Shown piece after piece: positions 43,058 through 53,989 of a stretch of DNA of 64,000 nucleotides (position 1 is the stretch's first letter; every line of letters starts with the position of its first letter). The stretch lies in assembly GCF_025146565.1 (NCBI RefSeq), contig NZ_CP102258.1, positions 1,892,001 to 1,956,000 on the forward strand, in the 5' to 3' direction. Made by a program: the position numbers and the translations under genes. This stretch comes from Bacteroides eggerthii. GTDB lineage: Bacteria > Bacteroidota > Bacteroidia > Bacteroidales > Bacteroidaceae. The notes beneath the pieces were generated by a model. That model had not been told where the DNA came from and ran no database searches. It worked only from the letters and a program-made list of their open reading frames with translations.

Positions 43058-46000
43058 ATGAAAAATGTAACAAAAAAAAATCAAAAGATTCCTTACCTGT
43101 TTTTACTTATGCTGTTCAGCTGTCTGATGGCATCGGCACAAAGTGGGATAACGGTAAGGGGAACTGTCTTTGACAATAACGGTGAGACGGTCATTGGTGC
43201 CTCAGTGGTATTAAAAGGTAATAATTCAATAGGTACGATTTCAGATATAGATGGTAATTTCATACTGACTGTGCCCAATGAAAACCCTACTCTTATTGTT
43301 TCGTTTGTGGGAATGAAGTCCAAAGAGGTAAAAGCGACTTCGAAAGGTTTGATCAAAATAACCTTGGAAGATGATTCTCAGCAGTTAGAAGAGGTAGTGG
43401 TAGTTGGGTATGGTCAGCAAAAGAAAGCATCGGTAGTTGGTGCCATAACCCAAACAACAGGTAAGGTTTTGGAACGGGCAGCTGGTGTTTCAGACATAGG
43501 TGCTGCTTTGACAGGTAACTTACCGGGGGTTGTTACTACTCAAGGTACGGGTATGCCTGGCGAAGAAGAGCCGAAAATAACTATTCGTGGTGCAAGCTCA
43601 TGGAATAACAACGAAGACCCATTGGTATTAGTAGATGGTATCGAGCGTCCTATGAGTTCTGTAGATATTAGTTCTGTACAATCTATTTCTGTATTGAAAG
43701 ATGCTTCAGCAACTGCTGTCTATGGTGTAAAAGGTGCTAATGGTGTAATTCTTGTAACAACAAAACGTGGTACGGAGGGTAGTGCTAAAATAGATGTAGG
43801 TTTCAATGCTACTTTAAAATCTCCTTCAAAACTGCCTAATAAGTATGACTCCTATGATGCACTGATGTTCCGTAATACGGCTATTGAACATGAGTTGGCT
43901 TTGAGGCCGGATTCATGGGAATATATTCGTCCTCAATCGTTTATTGAAAACTATCGCAACCAGACTACTGTTGAACAGAGAGAACGTTATCCTAACGTCG
44001 ATTGGCAAAAAGCTTTGTTTAAAGATAATACAATGTCTTATAATGCTAATATAAATATTAGCGGTGGTACGAAGTTTGTAAAGTATTTTGCTTCTGCTGA
44101 TTATGTGCATGAAGGAGACCTTTTTAGAGTTTATGATAACGGGCGTGGGTATAACTCTGGTTATGGATATGACCGTATTAATGTGCGCAGTAATTTGGAT
44201 TTCAATATTACAAAAACTACTGTGTTAAAAGTAAATTTAGCAGGTTCCAATGCCATTCGTAAAGCTCCATGGAGTAATACAGGACATTCTGAATGGCAGA
44301 TTGGTCAGCAATGGTCAGGTGCATACAATATTGCTCCAGATGTGTTTCTACCGCAATATTCTGATGGTAGTTGGGGTATGTATCCACTTGTATCCAATAC
44401 AACTAACTCGGCGGAAAATATTTCTTTAGGTGGTACGATGCAGGTTACAACAACACGTATCAATACAGATTTTACATTAGAACAAGATTTGAAGTTTATA
44501 ACCAAAGGACTTTCTGCTCGGGCTACTGTTTCTTGGGATAATGTTTTTGTTGAAAACAATCGTGGTATCAATGATTTGTTTAATAGTGCACAACACAAGT
44601 GGATCGATCCAGATACAGGTCAGGAACGATATGAACAATCCTATGATACCAATAATGGTTTTGATTGGACCCAAGGTGTCAATTGGAGTACTTCTCCTGG
44701 TGCAGTAGATAATGGTCAAACTGTTCGTAATCTTTATTATCAGGCACAATTAAATTGGGTACGTAGTTTTGGAAAACATAACGTAACAGCTATGGGATTG
44801 TTTAGCCGCCAGGAAAATGCACGAGGGAGTGTAATGCCTACTTATCGTGAAGACTGGGCATTCCGTACTACTTATAATTATGCAGACCGTTATTTTATTG
44901 AGTATAATGGCGCATATAATGGCTCTGAAAAGTTTAGTCCTGAGAATCGTTTTGCTTTTTTCAATTCAGGAGCTATCGGTTGGATGGTTAGTGAGGAGCC
45001 TTTTATGAAGTTCTTCCGTGAAAAGAAAATAGTTGACATGCTGAAAGTACGTGCTTCTTATGGTGAAATTGGTTCTGACCAATTGGGGCCCGATCCTTTT
45101 GATTCTAGTCGTCGTTGGCTCTATATGAACCAGTGGGCTTATGGTGGGCACACTGTGATGGATCTAAATCATACAGAAAGTATTTATACATGGTATCGTG
45201 AGTCAGCTATTGGCAACAAAGATATTCAATGGGAAGTTGTGAAAAAACTGAATATTGGTATAGACTATTCATTTCTTGAGGGATTATTTGCCGGTAGTGT
45301 GGAATTTTTCCGGGATGTACGTTCTAATATTTTTGTTTATGGTGGTGATCGTTCTATTCCGTCTTATTTTGGTGGAACACCTCCATCTGTTAATAAAGGT
45401 AAGATTCGTACAAGCGGATATGAACTGGAGCTACGTATCAACAAGACATTTGCTAATGATTTACGTCTTTGGGGAAACTTCAGTATGACTCATGCTAGAA
45501 ATAAGGTTTTAGTGAAAGATGACCAGGCTTTGCGTCCTGCATATCAAAAATCTGCTGGACATAGTGTAAATCAATATACTTCTTATATCGATGCAGGTTT
45601 TATTCAGAGTTATGACCAATTGTTTGGTGCTCCAGCTCATGATGCCAACGATTCTCAAAAACTAGTAGGAGATTACTACATTGTCGATTTCAATGGTGAT
45701 GGTGTGGTAGATAACAAAGACCAAGCACCCTATGGCTATACAAATTCGCCTGAGAATACGTTTAATGCGACAGTGGGATTTGAGTGGAAAGGATTCAGTG
45801 CATTTGCACAATTCTACGGTGTGACTAATGTCACTCGTGACGTTGCCCTTAATAGTTTTGGCAGTAAATTGAACACTGTATTCGATAATGGTACATGGTG
45901 GTCAAAAGCTACTCCCAATGCAGATGTAGTTGTACCTCGTTGGAACTCTACACCAAGTTATAATGATGGAACTCAATTCCTATATGACGGTTCCTATATT

Positions 46001-46213
46001 CGTTTAAAGAATGTTGAATTAGCTTATACTTGGAATAAAGGATGGATCAGGAAACTTGGATTAGGCAATTTAAAGATTTATGTCAATGGCAATAATCTTT
46101 GGTTATGGACACGTATGCCCGATGACCGCGAGGCAAATCTTTCAGGAGCTGGTTATTTAGGTGCTTATCCTACGGTGAAACGTTATAACTTTGGTATTAA
46201 ATTCACATTATAA
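43058..46213 (+). CDS. SusC/RagA TonB-linked outer membrane protein 1
   Basis: The start at ATG 43058 gives a 1051-residue protein with a signal peptide (cut after ASAQ). Residues about 30-115 are the N-terminal carboxypeptidase-like regulatory domain (GTVFDNNGETVIGASVVLKG). EEVVVVGYGQQKKASVVGAITQ follows as the TonB-box and plug entry, and GLPGV-like and VLVDGIERP segments fit the SusC plug. The rest is the 22-strand barrel, ending FNFGIKFTL-like with a C-terminal aromatic. It would take up xylan oligosaccharides with energy from TonB. It is the first of a tandem SusC/SusD arrangement and has the shared operator upstream. Confidence 0.95.
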   Translation: MKNVTKKNQKIPYLFLLMLFSCLMASAQSGITVRGTVFDNNGETVIGASVVLKGNNSIGTISDIDGNFILTVPNENPTLIVSFVGMKSKEVKATSKGLIKITLEDDSQQLEEVVVVGYGQQKKASVVGAITQTTGKVLERAAGVSDIGAALTGNLPGVVTTQGTGMPGEEEPKITIRGASSWNNNEDPLVLVDGIERPMSSVDISSVQSISVLKDASATAVYGVKGANGVILVTTKRGTEGSAKIDVGFNATLKSPSKLPNKYDSYDALMFRNTAIEHELALRPDSWEYIRPQSFIENYRNQTTVEQRERYPNVDWQKALFKDNTMSYNANINISGGTKFVKYFASADYVHEGDLFRVYDNGRGYNSGYGYDRINVRSNLDFNITKTTVLKVNLAGSNAIRKAPWSNTGHSEWQIGQQWSGAYNIAPDVFLPQYSDGSWGMYPLVSNTTNSAENISLGGTMQVTTTRINTDFTLEQDLKFITKGLSARATVSWDNVFVENNRGINDLFNSAQHKWIDPDTGQERYEQSYDTNNGFDWTQGVNWSTSPGAVDNGQTVRNLYYQAQLNWVRSFGKHNVTAMGLFSRQENARGSVMPTYREDWAFRTTYNYADRYFIEYNGAYNGSEKFSPENRFAFFNSGAIGWMVSEEPFMKFFREKKIVDMLKVRASYGEIGSDQLGPDPFDSSRRWLYMNQWAYGGHTVMDLNHTESIYTWYRESAIGNKDIQWEVVKKLNIGIDYSFLEGLFAGSVEFFRDVRSNIFVYGGDRSIPSYFGGTPPSVNKGKIRTSGYELELRINKTFANDLRLWGNFSMTHARNKVLVKDDQALRPAYQKSAGHSVNQYTSYIDAGFIQSYDQLFGAPAHDANDSQKLVGDYYIVDFNGDGVVDNKDQAPYGYTNSPENTFNATVGFEWKGFSAFAQFYGVTNVTRDVALNSFGSKLNTVFDNGTWWSKATPNADVVVPRWNSTPSYNDGTQFLYDGSYIRLKNVELAYTWNKGWIRKLGLGNLKIYVNGNNLWLWTRMPDDREANLSGAGYLGAYPTVKRYNFGIKFTL

Positions 46214-46215
46214 TA

Positions 46216-48168
46216 ATGTACAAGATGAAATATAATACATATAAAACTCTGTTTTATGCAGGTCTTTTGTCTTTTTCAGTAGGATTCTGCATGACATCTT
46301 GCGAAGATTATTTGGACAAGAGTCCAGAATCGACGGTCTCTGAAGAAGATGCGTTCAAGAACTTTCGTAATTTTCAAGGGTTCATAGAAGAAATATACAA
46401 TTGCATACCTGATAAGGAAAAATGTAATTACTGTACATCTTGGAATTGGGGTGATGATGAACTTTTCAATTCTATGGGAGATGCACATATGACGCATCAG
46501 GCCGATTTAGGTAATTTCCGCGCTTGGCAAAGTAATGGTCAGTGCTGGCTATATAGAAATCCCAGTAATCCGGCATCTACTGATAAATTTCAACATTCTT
46601 TGTGGCCGCATTCTTGGTATTGCATACGTAAGGCTAATGTAGGTCTTGCTAATTTAGATAAATTGGTTGGTACTCAGGAAGAAAAAGATTTGATCGCAGG
46701 TCAACTTTATTTCTTTCGTGCATGGTGGCACTTTGAATTGATGACTTATTGGGGTGGACTGCCTTATATTGATCAAGTGCTTGATGCTACTCAAGAATTG
46801 ACTTTGCCGAGATTAAGTTATCAGGAATGTGCAGACAAAGCAGCAGCAGATTTTCGTAAGGCTGCAGATTTACTTCCAGTTGATTGGGATAAAACATCTA
46901 CTGGTAAAGCAACAGAAGGCAAGAACCAATTGCGAATTAATAAAATAATGGCATTGGGTTATCTTGGTAAAAATTATCTGTGGGCTGGCAGTCCTCTAAT
47001 GAAAAATGGTGCACAACTTGGAGGTGCTAATACTTACAATTATGATGAAGAATATTGTAAAAAAGCCGCACAAGCATTCGGTGAGTTACTGACGTTAGTA
47101 GAGAATGGAGATACGCAATATGCTCTTGCTGAATTTAATTATAAGAATATTTATAATCATGAGAAAGCGAATGATGCTAAGACTTGCTATTCTGATATTT
47201 TTTATACACGCCGGCAAGGTTGGTTAATGCCAGGTTCTGTTGAAGCTATATTCCGTGGACCTTCTGCTGATTATAATGGAAGTAACTGGAATATGACAAA
47301 ATTATGGGGGCCGAAAGTTGCAGGGCTTGTTGCTCATGATAAGATTATACATTTGCCGACTGCTAACCTTGTAAAAATGTATGGCATGGCAAATGGGCTT
47401 CCTGTTGATGATCCGAACTCTAGATTTGATGAGCGATATCCGTTTAAGGATAGAGATCCGCGTTTTTATCATGATATAGTATTTGATGGCTTCCACTTTG
47501 TTTTGGCTGAGGATAAATTATCTGATGCGCAAAAACCTTATGCTTATTGTGATCTTTCTACTGGTGCAGACATGCGTTCTGCAGATCTCGGTAGTCGTAC
47601 AGGTTATTTCTTCCAGAAACTTGTTCCTCACACTTGTAATGAAGGTGATAAGGAATATGATTGGGGTAGTAACTTACATACTTATTTACCGTATATGCGT
47701 TTGGCGGATATTTATTTAATGTACGCTGAAAGCTGTGCTGCTGTCGGTGGTGCATCTTTCAAATCGGAGAACTGTTCACTAACCGCTCTTGATGCAATTA
47801 ATAAGATTCGTACTCGCTGTGGTGCAAAAGGCGTTCATACTTCTTATATAGCGGATAATAAGAAATTTATGGATGAAATACGTCGTGAACGTGCTGTGGA
47901 ACTATCTATGGAAGGTTTTCGTTTTAATGATCTCCAGCGTTGGTTGTTACTTACAGAAGCTCCTTATACAGAGAAATATTCTGTAGAATTCGATCGCGTA
48001 GAAAGTCCTGAATTTTATAAGACAAACGATCCTGCGAATGCAGAAGTTGCAAACTATCGTCATGAATTGATTGTAAAGCGTGTGTTTGGTACGAAGCATT
48101 ATTGGTTCCCCTTGCCCGATGACGATGTGTATCTTTATCCTGAATTCGGACAGAATCCCGGTTGGTAA
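46216..48168 (+). CDS. SusD/RagB family lipoprotein 1
   Basis: This 650-residue protein starts 3 bases after the first SusC stop. The lipobox is MTSC (signal MKYNTYKTLFYAGLLSFSVGFC), with EDYLDKSPES after it, as usual in the family. The tetratricopeptide-like helical repeats and the C-terminal block RRERAVELSMEGFRFNDLQRW are the family hallmarks. It sits on the cell surface as the lid of the SusC barrel and binds glycan. The start may be 46216 or 46225. It precedes the second SusC by 44 bases. Confidence 0.94.
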   Translation: MYKMKYNTYKTLFYAGLLSFSVGFCMTSCEDYLDKSPESTVSEEDAFKNFRNFQGFIEEIYNCIPDKEKCNYCTSWNWGDDELFNSMGDAHMTHQADLGNFRAWQSNGQCWLYRNPSNPASTDKFQHSLWPHSWYCIRKANVGLANLDKLVGTQEEKDLIAGQLYFFRAWWHFELMTYWGGLPYIDQVLDATQELTLPRLSYQECADKAAADFRKAADLLPVDWDKTSTGKATEGKNQLRINKIMALGYLGKNYLWAGSPLMKNGAQLGGANTYNYDEEYCKKAAQAFGELLTLVENGDTQYALAEFNYKNIYNHEKANDAKTCYSDIFYTRRQGWLMPGSVEAIFRGPSADYNGSNWNMTKLWGPKVAGLVAHDKIIHLPTANLVKMYGMANGLPVDDPNSRFDERYPFKDRDPRFYHDIVFDGFHFVLAEDKLSDAQKPYAYCDLSTGADMRSADLGSRTGYFFQKLVPHTCNEGDKEYDWGSNLHTYLPYMRLADIYLMYAESCAAVGGASFKSENCSLTALDAINKIRTRCGAKGVHTSYIADNKKFMDEIRRERAVELSMEGFRFNDLQRWLLLTEAPYTEKYSVEFDRVESPEFYKTNDPANAEVANYRHELIVKRVFGTKHYWFPLPDDDVYLYPEFGQNPGW

Positions 48169-48212
48169 TCGTGGAAAGCTACAAAGTATGTTTAACAATA
48201 AATGAATAAACA

Positions 48213-51077
48213 ATGAAATATATACAAGCAAGATTCATTCTCTGTACTATGCTGGCCACTTCTTCGGTGTTTGCCAGTGCTCAGGCTGCAGATTGGAATG
48301 AAACCGATTCATTGGCAAACAAAAAAGACCAAATGGTACAGGTAGCTTTTCGTAAGGTAGCCCAGAAAGACCTTTTGGGTGGTGTCTCTGTTGTCAATGT
48401 AGAGGAACTTACGAAAAAGAATTATAACACCTATAGCTTAGATAATATGCAAGGCTATGTCGGTGGTTGGAATGGTAACTCGCTGTGGGGAATGGATGGC
48501 GATAATGCTGGCTACTTAGTTTTAGTTGATGGTGTGCCACGTGACGCAAATAATGTAATGCCTTCTGAAATAGCCCAGATTTCCTTCCTGAAAGGTGCAC
48601 AAGCTGTGGTCCTTTATGGTAGTAAAGCAGCCAAAGGTGCAGTTGTAATTACTACTAAACGTGGTAATGTAGAGGGATTAAATGTTAGCGTTAGGGCTAA
48701 TACAGGAGTTCATGTGGCTAAGGCATATCCTGAATATTTGGGTTCTGCCGAATATATGACCCTTTATAATGAAGCTCTTTTGAATGATGATCCTACTGCA
48801 AAGCCTCTTTATACAGCAGAGCAAATCTATAATCATGGTTCAGGATTGAATCCTTATCGTTATCCTAATATCAATTATTATTCTTCGGATTATGTAAAGA
48901 AAGCGTATAATCGTTCGGAAGTAACAGCTGAAATTACCGGTGGTGGAAAACGTGCGCGTTTCTACAGTAATGTGAGCTATTATCGTAATGGCGATTTTCT
49001 TGATTTTGGTGAAGCTAAGAATAATATGACGGATCGTTTCAACGTACGTGGTAATGTGGATGTGGATATCAATAGTTTTATCAGCGCTTATATTAATGCG
49101 AATGCTACATTTTATAATTCGAAAAGCGCGAAAGGTGACTATTGGAATGCTGCGGCAACAGTACGTCCTAACTTCCCGCAAAATGCAGCTCCACTTATTC
49201 CTTTAGACATGATTGATCCTAATGCTTCGGCTGTATGGGAACTGTTAAGCACTACTTCCAATATTATTGATGGTAAGTATTTCTTATCCGGTAGTCAGGC
49301 AAATCCTACTAATGCGTTTGCTGATAGTTATGCAGCAGGAAGCAGCAAGTGGACAAGTCGTCAATTTCAGTTTGATACAGGAGTGAATGTTAATTTGGAC
49401 AAAGTGTTGAAAGGTCTCTCTTTTAATGCAATGTTTGCAGTAGATTATGCTACTTCTTATTCAACCTCTTTTGATAATAACTATGCAGTGTTCATTCCTA
49501 CCTGGGCCAACTACGGTGGAAAAGATGTTATTGTAGCACTCACCAAAGAAGGTAATGATGAGAAACCTGGAACTCAAAATGTTGGTGGAAGTTCTGATAA
49601 ACAGATGATTGCATTCTCTGGGCAATTTAATTATCAAAATACGTTCAAAAAGCATCACAATGTGTCGGCTATGCTTATAGCTAATGGTTATCAGCAGACA
49701 GTTTCTGCTCAATATCATCGCATCAGTAATGCTAATTTGGCATTGCAGTTAGGTTATAATTATCAGCAGCGTTATTATGCAGATTTTGGTGCAGCGCTCA
49801 TTCACTCGGCCAAACTTGCTGAAGGACATCGTCAGGCTCTTTCTCCTTCGCTGACATTGGGTTGGCGTTTGAGTGGCGAAAACTTCCTGAAAGATTCTCC
49901 TGTTGTTGATGATTTGCTATTCAGTGTATCTGGTAGTATTCTTAATCAGGACATTGATTTGGTGATGGGAGATAAGGAATTTTACCTTTATGAATCAGTA
50001 TGGACGCAAAATGATGGTTATTCATGGTATGATGGTCCGGCTGGTAAGTATACTATTTCTACCAGGGGACAGAATAAAGACCTTTCATTCATAAAACGTA
50101 AAGAGTTTTCTGCAAATCTCAAGACGTCACTGTGGAATAGATTGATAACAGCAGATGCTTCATTCTTCATTAATTCTACTGAAGGATATTTGATTAATCA
50201 GCCCACTTTCTTCCCGTCGCATCTTAATACAGGTTATCCGGCTGCATCGTTCATGGCAGTTATGAATTATAATAATAACCGCCGTATGGGTTTTGATTTT
50301 AGCGTGAATGCTAACAAGCGTTTTGGGGAGTTTGATTTGTCACTTGGTGTATCAGGAACATATTATGATACCAAAATAACTAAACGTGATGAAATTTATG
50401 ATGATGCTTATCGATATCGTAAGGGTAAACCTGTTGATGGCGTTTGGGGACTTCAAAGTGCAGGATTGTTTCAAAGTGAGGGGGAGATAAAAAACAGTCC
50501 GGAACAAAAGTTGGGTAGCACAGTTCGACCTGGTGATATAAAATATGTAGACCAGAACGGAGATGATGTAATTGACGAGAAAGATGAAATTTATTTAGGT
50601 AAAGGAGGATGGTATGGATCGCCTTTCACGCTCGGCATAAACTTTACGGCTAAGTGGAAAAACTTTACGTTTTTTGCATTGGGTACAGGAGGATTCGGTG
50701 CTTATGGTATGAAGAATAATTCTTACTATTGGGTAGATGGAGATGATAAATATTCTGCTATCGTTCGTAATCGCTGGACTGAAGAAACAGCAGCTACTGC
50801 GACTTATCCACGCTTATCAGCTAAAAGTTCAAGTAATAACTTCCGTTCTTCAGACTATTGGTTGTATAAAACCAATCGTTTTGATTTGGCAAAAGTACAG
50901 ATTACCTATGATTTACCCAAACGGGTATTGCGCAATACTTTCCTTCGTGAATTTTCTGCTTATGTAAGTGGTGCAAATCTGCTTACAATCTCAAAAGAGC
51001 GCAAACATATGGAGATGAACGTGGGGAGTGCACCGCAAACCAGGTTCTATAATATTGGTGTAAAAGCAGTATTTTAA
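48213..51077 (+). CDS. SusC-like TonB-dependent receptor 2 (no N-terminal regulatory domain)
   Basis: This 954-residue protein has a signal peptide (MKYIQARFILCTMLATSSVFASAQA) and goes almost directly into the plug region: QMVQVAFRKVAQKDLLGGVSVV where the first SusC has VVVVGYGQQKKASVVGAI, then LVLVDGVPRDANNVMPSEIAQISFLKGAQAVVLYG. The carboxypeptidase-like N-terminal domain is absent, so the protein is about 100 residues shorter than SusC 1. The barrel ends with TRFYNIGVKAVF. It likely pairs with the second SusD. The missing domain may affect TonB coupling. Confidence 0.92.
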   Translation: MKYIQARFILCTMLATSSVFASAQAADWNETDSLANKKDQMVQVAFRKVAQKDLLGGVSVVNVEELTKKNYNTYSLDNMQGYVGGWNGNSLWGMDGDNAGYLVLVDGVPRDANNVMPSEIAQISFLKGAQAVVLYGSKAAKGAVVITTKRGNVEGLNVSVRANTGVHVAKAYPEYLGSAEYMTLYNEALLNDDPTAKPLYTAEQIYNHGSGLNPYRYPNINYYSSDYVKKAYNRSEVTAEITGGGKRARFYSNVSYYRNGDFLDFGEAKNNMTDRFNVRGNVDVDINSFISAYINANATFYNSKSAKGDYWNAAATVRPNFPQNAAPLIPLDMIDPNASAVWELLSTTSNIIDGKYFLSGSQANPTNAFADSYAAGSSKWTSRQFQFDTGVNVNLDKVLKGLSFNAMFAVDYATSYSTSFDNNYAVFIPTWANYGGKDVIVALTKEGNDEKPGTQNVGGSSDKQMIAFSGQFNYQNTFKKHHNVSAMLIANGYQQTVSAQYHRISNANLALQLGYNYQQRYYADFGAALIHSAKLAEGHRQALSPSLTLGWRLSGENFLKDSPVVDDLLFSVSGSILNQDIDLVMGDKEFYLYESVWTQNDGYSWYDGPAGKYTISTRGQNKDLSFIKRKEFSANLKTSLWNRLITADASFFINSTEGYLINQPTFFPSHLNTGYPAASFMAVMNYNNNRRMGFDFSVNANKRFGEFDLSLGVSGTYYDTKITKRDEIYDDAYRYRKGKPVDGVWGLQSAGLFQSEGEIKNSPEQKLGSTVRPGDIKYVDQNGDDVIDEKDEIYLGKGGWYGSPFTLGINFTAKWKNFTFFALGTGGFGAYGMKNNSYYWVDGDDKYSAIVRNRWTEETAATATYPRLSAKSSSNNFRSSDYWLYKTNRFDLAKVQITYDLPKRVLRNTFLREFSAYVSGANLLTISKERKHMEMNVGSAPQTRFYNIGVKAVF

Positions 51078-51093
51078 TTAAAAAATAGAACAA

Positions 51094-52902
51094 ATGAAAC
51101 TAAGAAATATCATATTATCTACAGTTCTACTAGCTACTCTTTCCGCTTGTGAGGATCTTTTTGAACCTGCTAAGGAAAACAATCGTGGCGTTGAAGAGAT
51201 GCTTACAGACCCCAATTATGCAGTAGGTCTATTGGGATATGGTTATGCTATGTTACCGTACGAAAACACTAGTGTAAGTGATATCGCTACAGATGATGCA
51301 GTAACCAATGATAAGGAAAGCAATTATTCTAAAATGGCTCTTGGGGCATGGGCATCAAACAACAATCCTATGGAGCAGTGGCAAGCCCGTAAAGCCGCCA
51401 TACAATACCTTAATACATTTTTGAGCATTGTTGATCAGGTGAGTTGGGCAAAAAATGAGGTGACCAATAAAATGTTTATTGATAAACTCAGTGGAGAAGC
51501 TTATGGACTTCGTGCACTTAATTATTACTATTTGCTAATGGCTCATGGTGGCTGGACAGAAGATGGTAAGCTATTAGGTGTACCAATGCTTCTTGAACCG
51601 GAAAGTACTACTTCTGATTTCAATCAGGCACGTGCTCCTTTTAGTGAGTGTGTACAGCAAATTCTTGAAGATTTGAAATTGGCATCCGAACTATTACCGC
51701 TAGATTATGAAAATATTGACAGTGATGCTGAAGTGCCTGCTAAATACAAAGAGATAGGTGCTCAGTTGGGAAACTATAATCTTGTTTTTGGTACTTATCA
51801 ACGTGGCCGCCTTACAATGAGAATTGTTGAAGCTATTAAGGCGCAAGTAGCGTTACTTGCTGCTAGTCCTGCGTACAGAGATGGTTCAGAGGTTACTTCA
51901 GAAACGGCTGCAAATTATGCAGCGGCAGTGTTGAACCGTATTGGTGGTGTAACAGGCCTTGATCCTAAAGGTCATACTTGGTATATGAATACGGAAGAAC
52001 TTGACAATTTAGGTTCGGGTGAAGTTCCTGCTGAAATTCTTTGGAGAGGGAATAAAAGCATTGGAACGGAAGATTGGGATATGGGAATAAAGCAGGAAAA
52101 AGACAATTTCCCACCTACATTTTATGGTAGCGGGCGTATCAATCCTACCCAAAACTTAGTAGATGCTTTCCCCATGGCCAATGGTTATCCTATCGCTGAT
52201 AAGGCTAATAGCGGTTATTCGGAAAACGCTCCTTACACTGGTCGTGATCCTCGTTTGGAGAAATATATTTTGTTTAACGGTGCTGAATTTAAGGATAAGA
52301 CTATTATTACCGGTCTTTATCCTGACGAGGATAATAAACAAGATAATGGTTTGAACCAATTGAATACCTCCACACGTACGGGTTATTATATGCGTAAGTT
52401 GTTACGTGAGGATTGTAACGCTAACCCAAATTCGCTGAATGCTAAGTATCATATTCCGGTTCGTATTCGTTATACGGAGATATTTCTTGCTTATGCCGAA
52501 GCTGCTAATGATGCTTGGGGACCGACAGGCAAGGGTAGTAATGCCTATAGTGCCTATGATGTGATAAAGGCAATTCGTGCCCGCGGTGGAGTGGGAACTG
52601 ATAATGGAGATGCTTATTTGGAAAGTGTCAAAGGGGACAAAGACAAAATGGCCCAGCTCATTCGTAACGAACGTCGTATAGAACTTTGTTTTGAAAATAA
52701 ACGTTTCTGGGACATTCGCCGCTGGAAAATGCCTTTGGACGAGAAAGCTAAAGGTATGCAGATAGAAAAAGCGGGTGAGAGCCTGAATTATAAGGTGATT
52801 GAGGTAGAAAACAGAAACTATAAAGATTATATGTATTACGGCCCTATTCCTTATGGCGAGATGTTGAAATGGAGTAATCTGCAACAAAATAAGGGATGGT
52901 AA
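51094..52902 (+). CDS. SusD/RagB family lipoprotein 2
   Basis: This 602-residue protein starts 17 bases after SusC 2. Its lipobox is LSAC (signal MKLRNIILSTVLLATLSAC). It has the SusD tail QLIRNERRIELCFENKRFWDIRRWKMPL and TPR-like helices as in the first SusD. It probably binds a xylan type different from the first pair, since SusC/SusD pairs in xylan loci often have different preferences; this is inference. The next gene begins 30 bases after it. Confidence 0.94.
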   Translation: MKLRNIILSTVLLATLSACEDLFEPAKENNRGVEEMLTDPNYAVGLLGYGYAMLPYENTSVSDIATDDAVTNDKESNYSKMALGAWASNNNPMEQWQARKAAIQYLNTFLSIVDQVSWAKNEVTNKMFIDKLSGEAYGLRALNYYYLLMAHGGWTEDGKLLGVPMLLEPESTTSDFNQARAPFSECVQQILEDLKLASELLPLDYENIDSDAEVPAKYKEIGAQLGNYNLVFGTYQRGRLTMRIVEAIKAQVALLAASPAYRDGSEVTSETAANYAAAVLNRIGGVTGLDPKGHTWYMNTEELDNLGSGEVPAEILWRGNKSIGTEDWDMGIKQEKDNFPPTFYGSGRINPTQNLVDAFPMANGYPIADKANSGYSENAPYTGRDPRLEKYILFNGAEFKDKTIITGLYPDEDNKQDNGLNQLNTSTRTGYYMRKLLREDCNANPNSLNAKYHIPVRIRYTEIFLAYAEAANDAWGPTGKGSNAYSAYDVIKAIRARGGVGTDNGDAYLESVKGDKDKMAQLIRNERRIELCFENKRFWDIRRWKMPLDEKAKGMQIEKAGESLNYKVIEVENRNYKDYMYYGPIPYGEMLKWSNLQQNKGW

Positions 52903-52931
52903 TCTCATAATTATAAAATGCAAAAAAGAAT

Positions 52932-53978
52932 ATGGAAATGAAATTATATAAATTATTATCTACAATGGCCTTAGGAGGCTTGGCATTTGCTTTTGCTTCA
53001 TGCGAGAATGCAGATAAATCTTTTCCCGATTATGAGGGGGGGACCTCTGTGTATTTTGCCTATCAGTATCCGGTACGTACAATAGTGCTCGGTAATGATG
53101 AAATAGTAGACAATTCTCTTGACCGTCAGCATAAGTGTGCCATTTATGCCACGATGGGAGGTGCATACGGAGGTAGAGATATTACTATAGATATTGCTGT
53201 GGACAATACACTTTGCGACAATCTCTTTTTTGAAGATGGGACACCGGTATTGCCTATGCCTTCCACCTATTACACACTGGCTGGAGATAAAATCTCTTAC
53301 AATGGTGAACATTGGGGAAATGTAGAGGTACAACTCACAGATGCATTTTTTGCTGATGAAAAAGCGTTAGGATGCAATTATGTTATTCCTGTGGTGATGA
53401 AAGGACAGACTGGTGCCGACCGAATTTTAACAGGCACTCCTCTGATTGAAGGCGATAAACCGGTGCGTACTAATTCTGATTATTGGAGTGTGTTGCCAAA
53501 GGATTATGTTCTCTATTGTGTAAAATATATGAACCCATGGCATGCTTCTTATTTGCGTCGTGGAATAGACAAAATTACAGAAAATGGAACGGTTACAACC
53601 TCTGAACGTCATGCTCAGTCTGTGGAAAAGGATGAAGTTTGTGGTATTACTACCCGTTCGTTAAACACAGCTGTTTTTCCTATTAGTACGACTTCTACTA
53701 ATGGTACAACAGTGAACTGTGATTTGCTATTGACTTTCAATGATGATAACGAATGTACCATAACTTCGGGAACTACAGGAGTTTCGGCAACAGGCTCTGG
53801 AAAGTTTGTAGAAGATGGAGAGAAAAATTCTTGGGGAAATAAGGACCGGGATGCTATCTATCTCGAATACGATGTGGATTTCGGATTTAAACAAATTGCT
53901 ACGAAAGATACGTTGGTGTTGCAAACACGCGGAACTAATAAGTTGGAGGTATTTGCTCCCAAGTATAAAGCTAATTAA
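52932..53978 (+). CDS. DUF1735/DUF5627 surface glycan-binding lipoprotein
   Basis: This 348-residue protein has the lipobox FASC (about residue 20-24). The N-terminal half is a DUF1735 domain with YFAYQYPVRTIVLGNDEI, DNTLCDNLFFEDGTPVLPMPSTYY and ADEKALGCNYVIPVVMKG. The C-terminal half matches DUF5627 (SDYWSVLPKDYVLYCVKYMNPWHASYLRRG, LEVFAPKYKAN). Proteins at this position next to SusD bind the polysaccharide at the cell surface (SusE-like role). The start is 52932 or the second Met at 52938. It sits between the second SusD and the GH10 gene. Confidence 0.88.
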   Translation: MEMKLYKLLSTMALGGLAFAFASCENADKSFPDYEGGTSVYFAYQYPVRTIVLGNDEIVDNSLDRQHKCAIYATMGGAYGGRDITIDIAVDNTLCDNLFFEDGTPVLPMPSTYYTLAGDKISYNGEHWGNVEVQLTDAFFADEKALGCNYVIPVVMKGQTGADRILTGTPLIEGDKPVRTNSDYWSVLPKDYVLYCVKYMNPWHASYLRRGIDKITENGTVTTSERHAQSVEKDEVCGITTRSLNTAVFPISTTSTNGTTVNCDLLLTFNDDNECTITSGTTGVSATGSGKFVEDGEKNSWGNKDRDAIYLEYDVDFGFKQIATKDTLVLQTRGTNKLEVFAPKYKAN

Positions 53979-53989
53979 ATTTTGGAGAT

